Of a stretch of DNA of 64,000 bases, positions 44,984 to 52,719 are shown piece by piece (positions within the stretch are counted from its first letter, which is position 1; every line of letters starts with the position of its first letter). The translations under genes and the position numbers were made by a program. Below the pieces are notes generated by a model. That model worked only from the letters and a program-made list of their open reading frames with translations, was not told where the DNA came from and ran no database searches. Origin of the DNA: Nitrospirota bacterium. GTDB taxonomy: Bacteria > Nitrospirota > Nitrospiria > Nitrospirales > Nitrospiraceae. The stretch is from assembly GCA_040755395.1 (NCBI GenBank), contig JBFMAX010000001.1, positions 547,086 to 611,085 on the forward strand, given 5' to 3'.

Positions 44984-45691
44984 TTGAGGCTCTTTTTTCT
45001 GGACGAATCGGGAGAAGCTTTTGGCACGACACCGATTATGGTGGTAGGTGGGCTCATTGTAAATGCGGCAGATTGGCCAGTTCTTAGGGACGGACTCGCT
45101 GCAGTTAAAACTTCCTGCAATATCGGAGCCGATGTAGAAGTGAAGTGGCGACACACTCGCCATCAAGGGGGACATACAAATCCCTTGAGGAGCTTAACTG
45201 CTCAAGAAAGGGGGGCTTTTGCCAGGCAAGTGCTTGGGTTAATCAGAAAATGCGAAAAGGCTAGGGTAATTGGTTCTGTCATCGACGTTCAGAAAGCTCG
45301 TAGCTTGGGTAAAGATTCTTCACAGTTTTACGACTTTGCCGTAACCTTCTGTATCGAAAGATATCAGTACTACCTTCGGGCTGCTCGGGACCAAGGTATT
45401 GTTGTTCAGGATCGTCGCCACGAAAGACAGGATATGCGGCTTAGGGCTTTTTATGACCGACTGATGTCACGTGGCAGTTACTGGACGACCTTTACCAATA
45501 TAATTGAAGGAGTGTTCCTGACGCCGTCGGAATATAGCGTTGGAATTCAGCTTGCTGACTTTGTGGTTGGTGCATTATACGTTGCCCACAGAAACCCCAC
45601 TCCCGAAGAAGCTTTTTACAATATCATAAGAGGTAAGATTACAGGTGACCCACGTACTGGGAAGAGACACGGATTGAAGTTTTGGCCATAA
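44984..45691 (+). CDS. DUF3800-family protein (predicted RNase H-like nuclease)
   Basis: 235 residues from TTG 44984, fixed by AGGAG seven bases upstream. LFFLDESGEAF at the N terminus and the acidic QLADFVVGALY near the C terminus are the DUF3800 marks; the fold is predicted to be RNase H-like, with Asp/Glu in LDESG and Asp of LADF as metal ligands. Its GC content is clearly lower than the neighbours, and AT-rich sequence runs to 45900, so it was probably acquired by transfer. DUF3800 genes are known to travel on their own and often lie beside conserved structured RNAs; such a structure follows this gene. Function unknown. Confidence 0.85.
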   Translation: MRLFFLDESGEAFGTTPIMVVGGLIVNAADWPVLRDGLAAVKTSCNIGADVEVKWRHTRHQGGHTNPLRSLTAQERGAFARQVLGLIRKCEKARVIGSVIDVQKARSLGKDSSQFYDFAVTFCIERYQYYLRAARDQGIVVQDRRHERQDMRLRAFYDRLMSRGSYWTTFTNIIEGVFLTPSEYSVGIQLADFVVGALYVAHRNPTPEEAFYNIIRGKITGDPRTGKRHGLKFWP

Positions 45692-45692
45692 A

Positions 45693-45758
45693 AAAACGCT
45701 GAGCGACCCCCAGTGAAGGGATCAACGCACGTCAGAACGTGCTCTCAGCGCGCCTTCT
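45693..45758 (-). ncRNA. candidate structured RNA beside DUF3800 gene
   Basis: Read on the minus strand: stem CGCTGAG closes with CTCAGCG, enclosing two hairpins, GCACGT-TCTG-ACGTGC and GATCCC-TTCACTG-GGGGTC, and then TTTTTTT. This three-way junction plus U-run looks like a complete small RNA with its own terminator. Weinberg and co-workers described DUF3800 RNA motifs next to such genes; whether this is one needs a covariance search. It could also just end transcription of the DUF3800 gene. Confidence 0.5.
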
Positions 45759-45907
45759 ACATTACAAGCTACACTCTCTCCTCGTCAACAACTTTAATGA
45801 CCACGACAATCTCTTGTTTTCCAACAACATATGATGCATCACACCCTCTCTCTGTACATACCCGCTGATTGACAGTCTTCTCAAACCTCCCGTAGACTCA
45901 CCTTGCT

Positions 45908-47416
45908 ATGTCGTCACGACTCAATCAGCCCAAGTCTGTGGGTTTGTGGAAACCGAAGATCGGCTTCGTGAACCTGGGCTGCTCCAAGAACCAGGTGGAT
46001 TCCGAGATCATGCTCGGGTCGCTCCTCACGAACGGCTTCGAGCTGACCGCCGACGCGGAGAAGGCCGAGGTGGTGATTATCAACACCTGCGGTTTCATCG
46101 AAGAGGCCAAACAGGAATCCATCGACGCCATCATCGAGCACGGCGAATTGAAACAGTCGGGGTCCTGCAAAGTCCTGATCGCCGCCGGCTGCCTGGCCCA
46201 GCGATATCAGGGCGAATTGCTGAAGGAACTGCCGGAGTTGGACGCGGTCGTGGGGACCGGCGAGTTCGGCCGGATCGCCGAGATCTGCCGGGCGCTCTTG
46301 CGACCGAAACGGACCGCCCGGCGCATGTGGTTCAGCCCCCCGCCTTATCTCTACGACGAACTGGCGCCGCGCGTCCGGTTGGGGAAGGCCCACAGCGCCT
46401 ATGTGAAGATCGCCGAGGGTTGTAACCGGAACTGCGCCTTCTGCGCGATCCCGCTCATGCGCGGCAAACAGCGGAGCCGGCCGGTGGAGTCGATCGTCGC
46501 GGAAGCGCGACGGCTGGCAGCGGAAGGGGTCAAAGAGATCAATCTCATTTCCCAGGACACGATCAACTACGGCATCGATCTGGGTTTGCGCCAGGGGTTC
46601 GTGAGCCTGCTCCGTGAGCTGCTCAAGGTGAAGGAGCTCCGCTGGATCAGGCCGTTCTATCTCTATCCGCAGCAGGTCACGGATGAACTGCTCGATCTGT
46701 ACGCCGGCGAGGAAAAGATCGCCACGTACATCGACATGCCGTTGCAACACATCAACGACACAATGCTGAAGCGCATGCACCGTCTGGGCGATCAGGCGTA
46801 TCTCACCGCCCTGGTCGAGCGGATGCGGGCTCGAATTCCCGGCGTCACGTTCCGCACCGCCTTCATCGTGGGGTTCCCCGGAGAAACGGACGCGGCGTTC
46901 GCGGAACTCAAACGGTTCGTGAGCGAGATGGAATTCGACCGGGTGGCGGTGTTTCTCTATTCCGACGAAGAAGGCACGCCGGCGGTTGAACTCGACAACA
47001 AAGTCGATCGCGCCGTGATGGAAGAACGGCGCAACGAATTGCTGGCCATTCAGGAGTCGATCGCCTCGGCCAAAAGCCGAGAGCAGATCGGCCGCACGCT
47101 GGAGGTGCTGGTGGACGGGCCGTCGGAAGAAACCGATCTCCTCTTGGAGGGCCGGCACGAAGGCCAGGCGCCGGACATCGACGGCGTGGTGTACATCAAC
47201 GACGTGGCCGGCGATCCCACCAGCCCGCCGCGGGCCGGCCGAGACCGGCCCGACTGTCTCGCCCGCCCAGCCCAGGCCGGCCGAGACCGGCCCGACTTTC
47301 TCACCCGCCCAGCCCAGGCCGGCCGAGACCGGCCTTTCCCTGGGGCCGGCGACTTCGTCACGGTCCAAATCACCGAAGCCGCGACGTACGATCTGGTCGG
47401 GCGGATCGTGGGTTGA
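45908..47416 (+). CDS. rimO: ribosomal protein S12 methylthiotransferase RimO
   Basis: 502 residues, about 60 more than usual. N-terminal domain with FVNLGCSKNQVDSE and INTCGFIEEAKQESI; radical-SAM cysteines in CNRNCAFCAIPLMRGKQRSRP; a C-terminal TRAM domain. It adds a methylthio group to Asp88 of S12 using SAM and two Fe-S clusters. The extra length is an insert in the TRAM domain, residues about 443-476, of two and a half 14-residue repeats (AGRDRPDxLxRPAQ). The rest of the TRAM resumes at GDFVTVQITEA. The repeat keeps the frame and lies in a surface loop. Confidence 0.94.
   Translation: MSSRLNQPKSVGLWKPKIGFVNLGCSKNQVDSEIMLGSLLTNGFELTADAEKAEVVIINTCGFIEEAKQESIDAIIEHGELKQSGSCKVLIAAGCLAQRYQGELLKELPELDAVVGTGEFGRIAEICRALLRPKRTARRMWFSPPPYLYDELAPRVRLGKAHSAYVKIAEGCNRNCAFCAIPLMRGKQRSRPVESIVAEARRLAAEGVKEINLISQDTINYGIDLGLRQGFVSLLRELLKVKELRWIRPFYLYPQQVTDELLDLYAGEEKIATYIDMPLQHINDTMLKRMHRLGDQAYLTALVERMRARIPGVTFRTAFIVGFPGETDAAFAELKRFVSEMEFDRVAVFLYSDEEGTPAVELDNKVDRAVMEERRNELLAIQESIASAKSREQIGRTLEVLVDGPSEETDLLLEGRHEGQAPDIDGVVYINDVAGDPTSPPRAGRDRPDCLARPAQAGRDRPDFLTRPAQAGRDRPFPGAGDFVTVQITEAATYDLVGRIVG
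47234..47334. repeat. 42-bp tandem repeat inside rimO
   Basis: Two full units (47234-47275, 47276-47317) and a partial third, each starting GCCGGCCGAGACCGGCC, a palindrome. The units differ at two or three bases. Confidence 0.9.
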
Positions 47417-47481
47417 GGCCTCCCGCGCGAGACCGGCGAGACTCGCGCGACCTGCGCGATGCGACGCGGTAAAAGCCTGCC

Positions 47482-47510
47482 TTGACAGGCGACTGCGGAT
47501 TTCGCATGAT
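47482..47510 (+). promoter_or_regulatory. promoter candidate for the CRISPR-Cas locus
   Basis: TTGACA (47482), 17 bases, CATGAT (47505); start near 47517, 18 bases before the NE0113-family ATG. Confidence 0.5.
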
Positions 47511-47534
47511 GCCCGCCGGCTGAAGCGAGAACGC

Positions 47535-48659
47535 ATGCGCGACGTCTTAGTGGCGGTCTGTGGGCTCACTCCTCAAGTCGTCACCGAAACGCTCTGGGCG
47601 CTGCATCACCGCACCCCGCCGATTCATCCGACTCAGATCTGGATTCTCACCACCCTAGCCGGTCGCGACCAGTGCCTCCGCGCGCTCCTCGGGTTAAAGG
47701 GCGCGCTGGCTCGCTACATCAGTGAGTACCGGCCTAAACCCGTTCCCCGTTGCGGGCCGAACTCCATCATCCTCTTGGAAACAGCCGACGGCGAGCCGCT
47801 GGACGACGTCCGCACCGAACGGGACAACCGAGCGATTGCCGACCAGATCGCCGAGTTCATCCGTAAGCAGACGAGCCGAGCCGATACCCGCCTCCACTGC
47901 TCCGTTGCCGGCGGCCGCAAGACGATGGGGGTGCTCCTGGCCGCCGCGTTGCAATTGTACGGGCGGCCGGACGACCGGCTGTATCACGTGCTGGTCCCGC
48001 CGGAGTTCGAATCGCATCCGGAATTTTATTATCCGCCGAAACGCTCACGGAGGCTGGTGCTCCGCGATGGACGCCGATTGGATGCCCGGACGGCCACGAT
48101 CGAACTGGCGGAATTGCCTTATGTCCGGTTGCGCGGCCTCCTGGCCGCGGAGCACCTGGCCACTGAGGCAACGCTGAGCGGGATTGCGGCAACCGCCCAA
48201 CGGCGGCTTCAATTCCTCGTCGATCCGGAGCCGGTTCGGGTTCATCCGAGGGACAACGTCCTACGCATCGGCGCGAGCCGGATCGCGCTCTCCCCGGCGG
48301 GCATGACCGTCTACCGCGCGTTGGCCAGGACGAAGATGTCCCACTGCGCCCGCCCCGATCTGGAAACCTGCGGCGACTGCATGGAGTGTTACGTCCGGTT
48401 TACCAAGGACACATGGGCGCAGACAAAGACGATTCTCGCAGAGCGCGGCGGCGGGATGCCGATCCTGACGAATGCGACGGACGACAAAGACATCGCCAAT
48501 CAATTCCGATCCTTGATTCGGAAGGTCAACAGCAGACTGGAACGGTCGCTCGGGATGGGGCCGGATGAGAACCCTTATCGAATCCGCTCCGGTGGAACAC
48601 GTGGCGAGACCGTCTACGGCCTTGCGCTCGATAAAACCAAGATACGGGAGGAAGGCTAA
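47535..48659 (+). CDS. CRISPR-associated CARF protein, NE0113 family
   Basis: 374 residues. VCGLTPQVVTETLWAL (10-23) and CSVAGGRKTMGVLLAAALQLYG (122-143), then HVLVPPEFESHPEFYYPP, are the signature of the cas_NE0113 family (TIGR02584), a CARF-type Rossmann domain. CARF domains bind cyclic oligoadenylate from Cas10; AGGRKTMG is the ligand loop. The C-terminal half is helical with a likely zinc site (CARPDLETCGDCMEC) and no HEPN RxxxxH or PD-(D/E)xK motif that I can see. It may thus be a sensor, regulator or ring nuclease rather than a known effector. It opens the type III locus, behind its own promoter. Confidence 0.85.
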   Translation: MRDVLVAVCGLTPQVVTETLWALHHRTPPIHPTQIWILTTLAGRDQCLRALLGLKGALARYISEYRPKPVPRCGPNSIILLETADGEPLDDVRTERDNRAIADQIAEFIRKQTSRADTRLHCSVAGGRKTMGVLLAAALQLYGRPDDRLYHVLVPPEFESHPEFYYPPKRSRRLVLRDGRRLDARTATIELAELPYVRLRGLLAAEHLATEATLSGIAATAQRRLQFLVDPEPVRVHPRDNVLRIGASRIALSPAGMTVYRALARTKMSHCARPDLETCGDCMECYVRFTKDTWAQTKTILAERGGGMPILTNATDDKDIANQFRSLIRKVNSRLERSLGMGPDENPYRIRSGGTRGETVYGLALDKTKIREEG

Positions 48660-48767
48660 CCGGACAGCAACGTTGCGGCAATATTTCCAGAGTGGACGCG
48701 AGAGGCATCTCTGTTTATGCTGCCGCCAGGCATGAGGACATGCCCGTAGGACACGAAAGGAATCGCC

Positions 48768-49910
48768 ATGACGCCGAGCCAAATCACCTGTCCGAAGTGC
48801 GGAGAGCCGATTGCGCTCTCGGACGCGCTGCTCGCGCAGGTGCGCGCCTCAGTCGAGACCGATCTCAAACAGCGCTATGACGCGCAGCTCCTGGCCGCCG
48901 TGCGGCAAGCGGAGACCCGCGCGAGGGAGCAGGGCGAGCAAGACCTCCGCCTGTTGCGCGAGCAATTAGCCGAGCAGCAGCGCAAGACCCGCGAGGCCCA
49001 GGAAGCCGAGCTGGCACTGCGCAAGGAGAAACTCGCGCTCGAAGAGCGGGCCCGCGAGCTGGACCTGGAAGTGGCACGCCGCGTGGACGCCGAAAAGCAG
49101 AAGCTGGAAGAGCAGATCCGCCGGGCGGCGACCGAGGAGCAGGCGCTCAAGCTCAAGGAGAAGGACAAGCAGATCGAGGACCTCAAGGCGCTGCTCGAGG
49201 AAGCTCGCCGCAAGAGCGAGCAGGGCTCCCAGGAGCGGCAGGGCGAAGTGTTGGAACTCGACCTGGAAACCGTGCTGGCGCGGACGTTCCCCCAGGACGA
49301 GATCCGTCCGGTGTCCAAGGGCATACGCGGTGCGGATGTGATCCAGGAGGTGCGGGATGGGCAACTTCGTCCCTGCGGGACAATCATCTGGGAGGCCAAG
49401 AACACCAAGACCTGGAGTCCAGCCTGGCTCACCAAGCTCAAGGATGACCAGCGGGCCGTGGGAGCGAGTGTCGCGGTCCTGGTGTCCGTCACCTTGCCCG
49501 ACGACGTGCGGACCTTCGGCCTGGTGGACGGCGTGTGGGTGACGAGCCTGGCCTGCTATCTCCCGCTCGCCGCCGCCCTGCGTGAGCAGCTCGTTCGCGT
49601 GGCATTCGCCCGCCAAGCCGCCGAGGGCATGCAGGAGAAGATGGCCGCCCTCTACCGGTACCTCTCCGGAGACGAGTTCCGCCACCGTGTGGAGGCGCTG
49701 GTCGAGACGTTCAAGGCGATGGAAGACCAATTGGCGAAGGAGCGACGGGCGATGGAGAAACTCTGGAGCGAGCGCGCCAAGCAGATCGAGCGGCTCATGA
49801 CGAACACCGTGGGGATGTACGGCGCGATCCGTGGCGCCATCGGCAACCAATTACCGGAGATCCCGGCGCTGGACCTCGGCGCTCTGCCGGAACCGGAGGA
49901 CCCGACATGA
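48768..49910 (+). CDS. DUF2130 protein, predicted PD-(D/E)xK nuclease with coiled coil
   Basis: 380 residues. A CPKC pair (8-11) gives half a zinc ribbon; residues about 30-165 are a long charged coiled coil; the nuclease core follows with RGADVIQEVRDG and TIIWEAKNTKTW, where Asp and E-x-K fit a PD-(D/E)xK active site. A second coiled coil closes the protein. DUF2130 proteins are predicted nucleases found in scattered genomes, with no assigned role. Placed between the CARF protein and the cmr genes on the same strand, it could be an accessory of the CRISPR locus, but it may only be a passenger. Its stop overlaps the next ATG by four bases. Confidence 0.82.
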   Translation: MTPSQITCPKCGEPIALSDALLAQVRASVETDLKQRYDAQLLAAVRQAETRAREQGEQDLRLLREQLAEQQRKTREAQEAELALRKEKLALEERARELDLEVARRVDAEKQKLEEQIRRAATEEQALKLKEKDKQIEDLKALLEEARRKSEQGSQERQGEVLELDLETVLARTFPQDEIRPVSKGIRGADVIQEVRDGQLRPCGTIIWEAKNTKTWSPAWLTKLKDDQRAVGASVAVLVSVTLPDDVRTFGLVDGVWVTSLACYLPLAAALREQLVRVAFARQAAEGMQEKMAALYRYLSGDEFRHRVEALVETFKAMEDQLAKERRAMEKLWSERAKQIERLMTNTVGMYGAIRGAIGNQLPEIPALDLGALPEPEDPT

Positions 49911-50152
49911 GCGATGTGGCGCTGCCTGAGTTTTTGCGGCCGTATTTCTGGGACACAGATTTCGATTGGTTGGATCCCGTCGCACACGAACAGTTCATCG
50001 CCGAGCGGCTCATGGAGAAAACCACGCCCGAGACGTTTCAGTGGCTCTTGGCCCATTACCGGCCGGAGCGGCTGCGCGAGATCGCTCACCAGAGCCGACG
50101 GTTGCCGGAGCGGGACCGAAATTTCTGGAGGCTGTACCTTGCTGCGGCTTGA
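49907..50152 (+). CDS. small partner gene of AbiEii-type toxin (putative antitoxin)
   Basis: 81 residues (SDVALPEFLRPYFWDTDFDWLDP, TTPETFQWLLAHYRPERLREI). The short LPEFLxxYFWDxD type of protein is usual directly upstream of AbiEii-like nucleotidyltransferases and is taken as the antitoxin. ATGA overlap with DUF2130 before it and a 14-base overlap with the toxin frame after it. The toxin is broken, this gene is intact. Confidence 0.7.
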   Translation: MSDVALPEFLRPYFWDTDFDWLDPVAHEQFIAERLMEKTTPETFQWLLAHYRPERLREIAHQSRRLPERDRNFWRLYLAAA

Positions 50153-50784
50153 CGCGCTGACGCCGGACGCGCGCGAGCTGGCGCCGGACCTCTGCGCGAG
50201 CTCGGCGGGCACGGACTTCGTCCTCGCCGGCGGCACCGGACTCGCACTGCAACTCGGCCACCGGGTCTCCGTGGATTTCGACTGGTTCTGCCGCTCGGAC
50301 GCCTTCCCACCCGGACTGCCACAGAGACTCAGCGAGCTCGGGCGACCGATGACGATGATCCAAGAGCGGACCGAGACCGTCGAATGTCTGGTCGGGACCG
50401 TGCGGTGCACCTTCCTCGCCTTCCGCCCGGCCTTTGGTCCTCCCACGGACCGTTTGCAGTGGTCGCCCGCTGGCACCGATCGGGGAAATTGGCGCGAGGA
50501 AGCTCATCACAGTGAGCCAACACAGCGCCAAGAAGGATTTCTACGACCTGTATACGATCCTGCAAGAACGGCTGCTGCGCCGGATCGTCGAACGGCTCCG
50601 GGCGATGTACACCGATCCGCGGCCCAACCCGGCCCATATCGCCAAGTCCCTGGCGTATTTCGACGATGCCGCAAGGGACCCGGAGCCGCGCCTCCTTTCG
50701 GCTCCGGCGCGGGACACGGTCGTCCGGTTCTTCATGGACCAGGTGAAAGAACATACCGCCATTCTGCTGGAGGGGCTTGGCTGA
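50139..50784 (+). pseudogene. AbiEii-type nucleotidyltransferase toxin, frameshifted
   Basis: Begins at TTG 50139 with GGAGG seven bases upstream. The first frame carries the nucleotidyltransferase signature: FVLAGGTGLALQLGHRVSVDFDWF (GG-T...DxD). Near 50460-50475 the frame is lost; the C-terminal part goes on in another frame as IGEIGARKLITVSQHSAKKDFYDLYTI to 50784, the usual end of this family. One base is missing or added. Intact AbiEii toxins add nucleotides to tRNA or GTP-bound targets. This copy would be inactive unless a ribosome shifts there. Confidence 0.82.
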
Positions 50785-50798
50785 CGGCCTCAGATGTT

Positions 50799-50840
50799 CC
50801 CCCCTCGCCCCTTCCGGGGGGAGAGGCGAAGGTGAGGGGG
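50799..50840. repeat. CCCCTCGCC/GGTGAGGGGG palindrome, copy 6, upstream of cmr1 stub
   Basis: Hairpin directly before AACGTTGCGAAGC and the stub ATG. The same block precedes true cmr1 at 51467. Confidence 0.8.
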
Positions 50841-50880
50841 AACGTTGCGAAGCCGCGCGTTGCGCGACAGGAGCACACCA

Positions 50881-50957
50881 TGACGACACTTGAGTACACC
50901 GTCCGGTTTCTCACCCCGGCGTTTGTCGGGGACGCCGACGAGTTCGCCGGGGCGTGA
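50881..50957 (+). pseudogene. duplicated 5' stub of cmr1
   Basis: ATG 50881 starts MTTLEYTVRFLTPAFVGDAD, near-identical to the first 19 residues of Cmr1 (MTKIEYTVRFLTPAFLGNAE), and then stops after 24 residues. The palindrome and leader before it are also copied. The stub ends where the HicAB remnant starts. It is a partial duplication or what is left of an older cmr1. Confidence 0.85.
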
Positions 50958-51216
50958 ATGAACCGCAAGAAGTTACTCAAGCGACTGGCCCAGGGAGCGG
51001 TCCACAATGTCGCCTTCGCGGACATGGTGAAACTCATCGAGGGATTTCAGTTCAGACTCGCGCGGGTGAGCGGGAGTCATCACATCTTCGCGCATCCGGC
51101 AACTCGCCGAGTTGGTCAATCTTCAGGAGGTTGACGGAGAAGCCAAGCCCTACCAGATCCGCCAATTCTTGCGACTAGTGGAACGATACAATCTCCGGCT
51201 GGAGGACGAACCATGA
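50958..51216 (+). pseudogene. hicA: HicA-like toxin, frameshifted
   Basis: ATG 50958 reads MNRKKLLKRLAQGAVHNVAF to GSHHIFAHP, the HicA N-terminal half with the catalytic His, then loses frame near 51100 and stops at 51132-51134. The adjacent frame carries on as ELVNLQEVDGEAKPYQIRQFLRLVERYNLRLEDEP to 51216, the known end of this HicA subgroup. A one-base change explains it. It overlaps hicB by four bases (ATGA). Inactive as read. Confidence 0.82.
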
Positions 51217-51434
51217 GCGATTACCACATCAACATTTTTTTCAGCGAGGAGGACGGCGGGTACATCGCGGACATTCCGGACCTGGAATCCTGCTCGGCCT
51301 TCGGCCGTACGCCGGAAGAAGCGCTGGCGCAGGTCGAGCGGGCTAAGGCTGCATGGCTGGAGGCCGCGAAAGCGGCCGGGAAACCGATCCCCGTCCCACG
51401 CTATCGCCCGGCCATCTACCAGGCCACTCGGTAG
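51213..51434 (+). CDS. hicB: HicB-family antitoxin
   Basis: 73 residues: HINIFFSEEDGGYIADIPDLESCSAFGRTPEEALAQVERAKAAWLEAAKAAGKPIP, the short HicB form. It is intact and follows the broken hicA, in the order hicA-hicB, opposite to the pair at 42988. The proteins differ enough to have come separately. Confidence 0.88.
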   Translation: MSDYHINIFFSEEDGGYIADIPDLESCSAFGRTPEEALAQVERAKAAWLEAAKAAGKPIPVPRYRPAIYQATR

Positions 51435-51466
51435 CGCGGATGAGCGATCCGTCTCTTGATTGTTGT

Positions 51467-51505
51467 CCCTCGCCCCCATCGGGGGAGAGGCGACGGTGAG
51501 GGGGA
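51467..51505. repeat. CCCTCGCC/GGTGAGGGGG palindrome, copy 7, before cmr1
   Basis: Second copy of the hairpin and AACGTTGCGAAGC leader, directly upstream of the cmr1 ATG. Confidence 0.8.
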
Positions 51506-51543
51506 ACGTTGCGAAGCAGCGCATCGCGCTGTAGGAGCGCACG

Positions 51544-52716
51544 ATGACGAAGATCGAGTACACCGTCCGGTTCCTCACCCCGGCCTTTCTGGGGAACGCC
51601 GAGCAGAGCGGCCAGTGGCGGACGCCGCCGTTCAAGGCGCTGCTGAGGCAATGGTGGCGGGTGGTGTACGCTGCCGAACACAGCTTCAGGGCCAACGCCG
51701 CAGAGATGCGACAGGAAGAGGGCAAGCTCTTCGGCCATGCCTGGCTCGACGAGGATCGTGATAGCCATGGGCAAAAGGTCGCAGCGCGCAAGAGTCTCGT
51801 GCGCATCCGACTCGATCGATGGGATGAAGGGAAGCTGAAATCTTGGCAGCCGCTGACCACCGTTAAGCACCCCGAGGTTCGGTTCCCTGTAGGCAGCGAT
51901 CTTTATCTGGGATACGGACCGGTGACGCTACCACGTGGCGCCAATCAGCCGAAGCTCAAGGCCAATGCGGCAATCCAGGCCGATGAATCAGCCACGCTCT
52001 CGCTAGCAGTGCCAGAAGAAGAGGCTCCGCGCATCCGGCGCGCCCTCTGGCTCATGGACCGCTACGGCACGTTGGGCGGGAGAAGCCGGAACGGCTGGGG
52101 TTCGTTCTCGATGGTCCCTCTCCCCCTGGAAGAGGGGAAGGGTGATGGCAGAGTACCCACGGGCGGGGTACCGCTCCGCGATTGGAACAAGTGCCTCGAC
52201 CGCGACTGGCCCCATGCGATCGGTAAGGACGACCGTGGTCCTCTGATCTGGCAGACCGCCAAGGCCTATGAAGACTGGAAGACCCTCATGCGCGACCTCG
52301 CAATCATCAAGATCGGGCTGCGGACGCAGTTTGTATTTCCTAGCGTTCAGCCGCCGCATGCGACCGTGGAGCCCCGCCATTGGTTGTCCTATCCCACCAC
52401 GACTCACAAGGTCCGTGACTGGCAGAAAAAGAAACTGCGACTTTCCAACAGCCTGCGCTTCAAGGTGCGCCCTGACGAAGGAAGTCCCAAGAAACTGCGC
52501 GGGGTGATTTTTCACGTGCCTTGCCTGCCGCCGCCGGAGTTCAATCCGAACCCGAATCGGTACGCGATCGAGGCCACCTGGCAAACTGTTCATGCCCTGC
52601 TTGATGAGCTGTGCAAGCCAGGCGGCCGGACGTACGGCATGATTTCCCATCAGGACCGACGGAGTAAGCTGAAGCCGGATCTGGATAAAGTCACGCTCGA
52701 ACGGGTCAAGGAGTAG
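51544..52716 (+). CDS. cmr1: type III-B RAMP protein Cmr1 (Cas7 group)
   Basis: 390 residues. YTVRFLTPAFLGNAEQSGQWRTPPFKALLRQWWR is the Cmr1 N terminus and TLGGRSRNGWGSF the glycine-rich RAMP loop. Cmr1 caps the 3' end of the crRNA backbone in the Cmr complex and helps keep the target RNA base-paired. A short in-frame palindrome (LPLEEGKGDGR) sits directly behind the glycine loop. cas10 follows three bases after the stop. The locus has the Cmr1 gene just upstream of cas10, as usual for III-B. Confidence 0.92.
   Translation: MTKIEYTVRFLTPAFLGNAEQSGQWRTPPFKALLRQWWRVVYAAEHSFRANAAEMRQEEGKLFGHAWLDEDRDSHGQKVAARKSLVRIRLDRWDEGKLKSWQPLTTVKHPEVRFPVGSDLYLGYGPVTLPRGANQPKLKANAAIQADESATLSLAVPEEEAPRIRRALWLMDRYGTLGGRSRNGWGSFSMVPLPLEEGKGDGRVPTGGVPLRDWNKCLDRDWPHAIGKDDRGPLIWQTAKAYEDWKTLMRDLAIIKIGLRTQFVFPSVQPPHATVEPRHWLSYPTTTHKVRDWQKKKLRLSNSLRFKVRPDEGSPKKLRGVIFHVPCLPPPEFNPNPNRYAIEATWQTVHALLDELCKPGGRTYGMISHQDRRSKLKPDLDKVTLERVKE
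52118..52150. repeat. CCCTCTCCCCC/GAGGGGAAGGG palindrome, copy 8 (in cmr1)
   Basis: GTCCCTCTCCCCCTGGAAGA with GGGGAAGGGTGATGG; encodes PLPLEEGKGDG inside Cmr1. Confidence 0.65.
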
Positions 52717-52719
52717 CAC

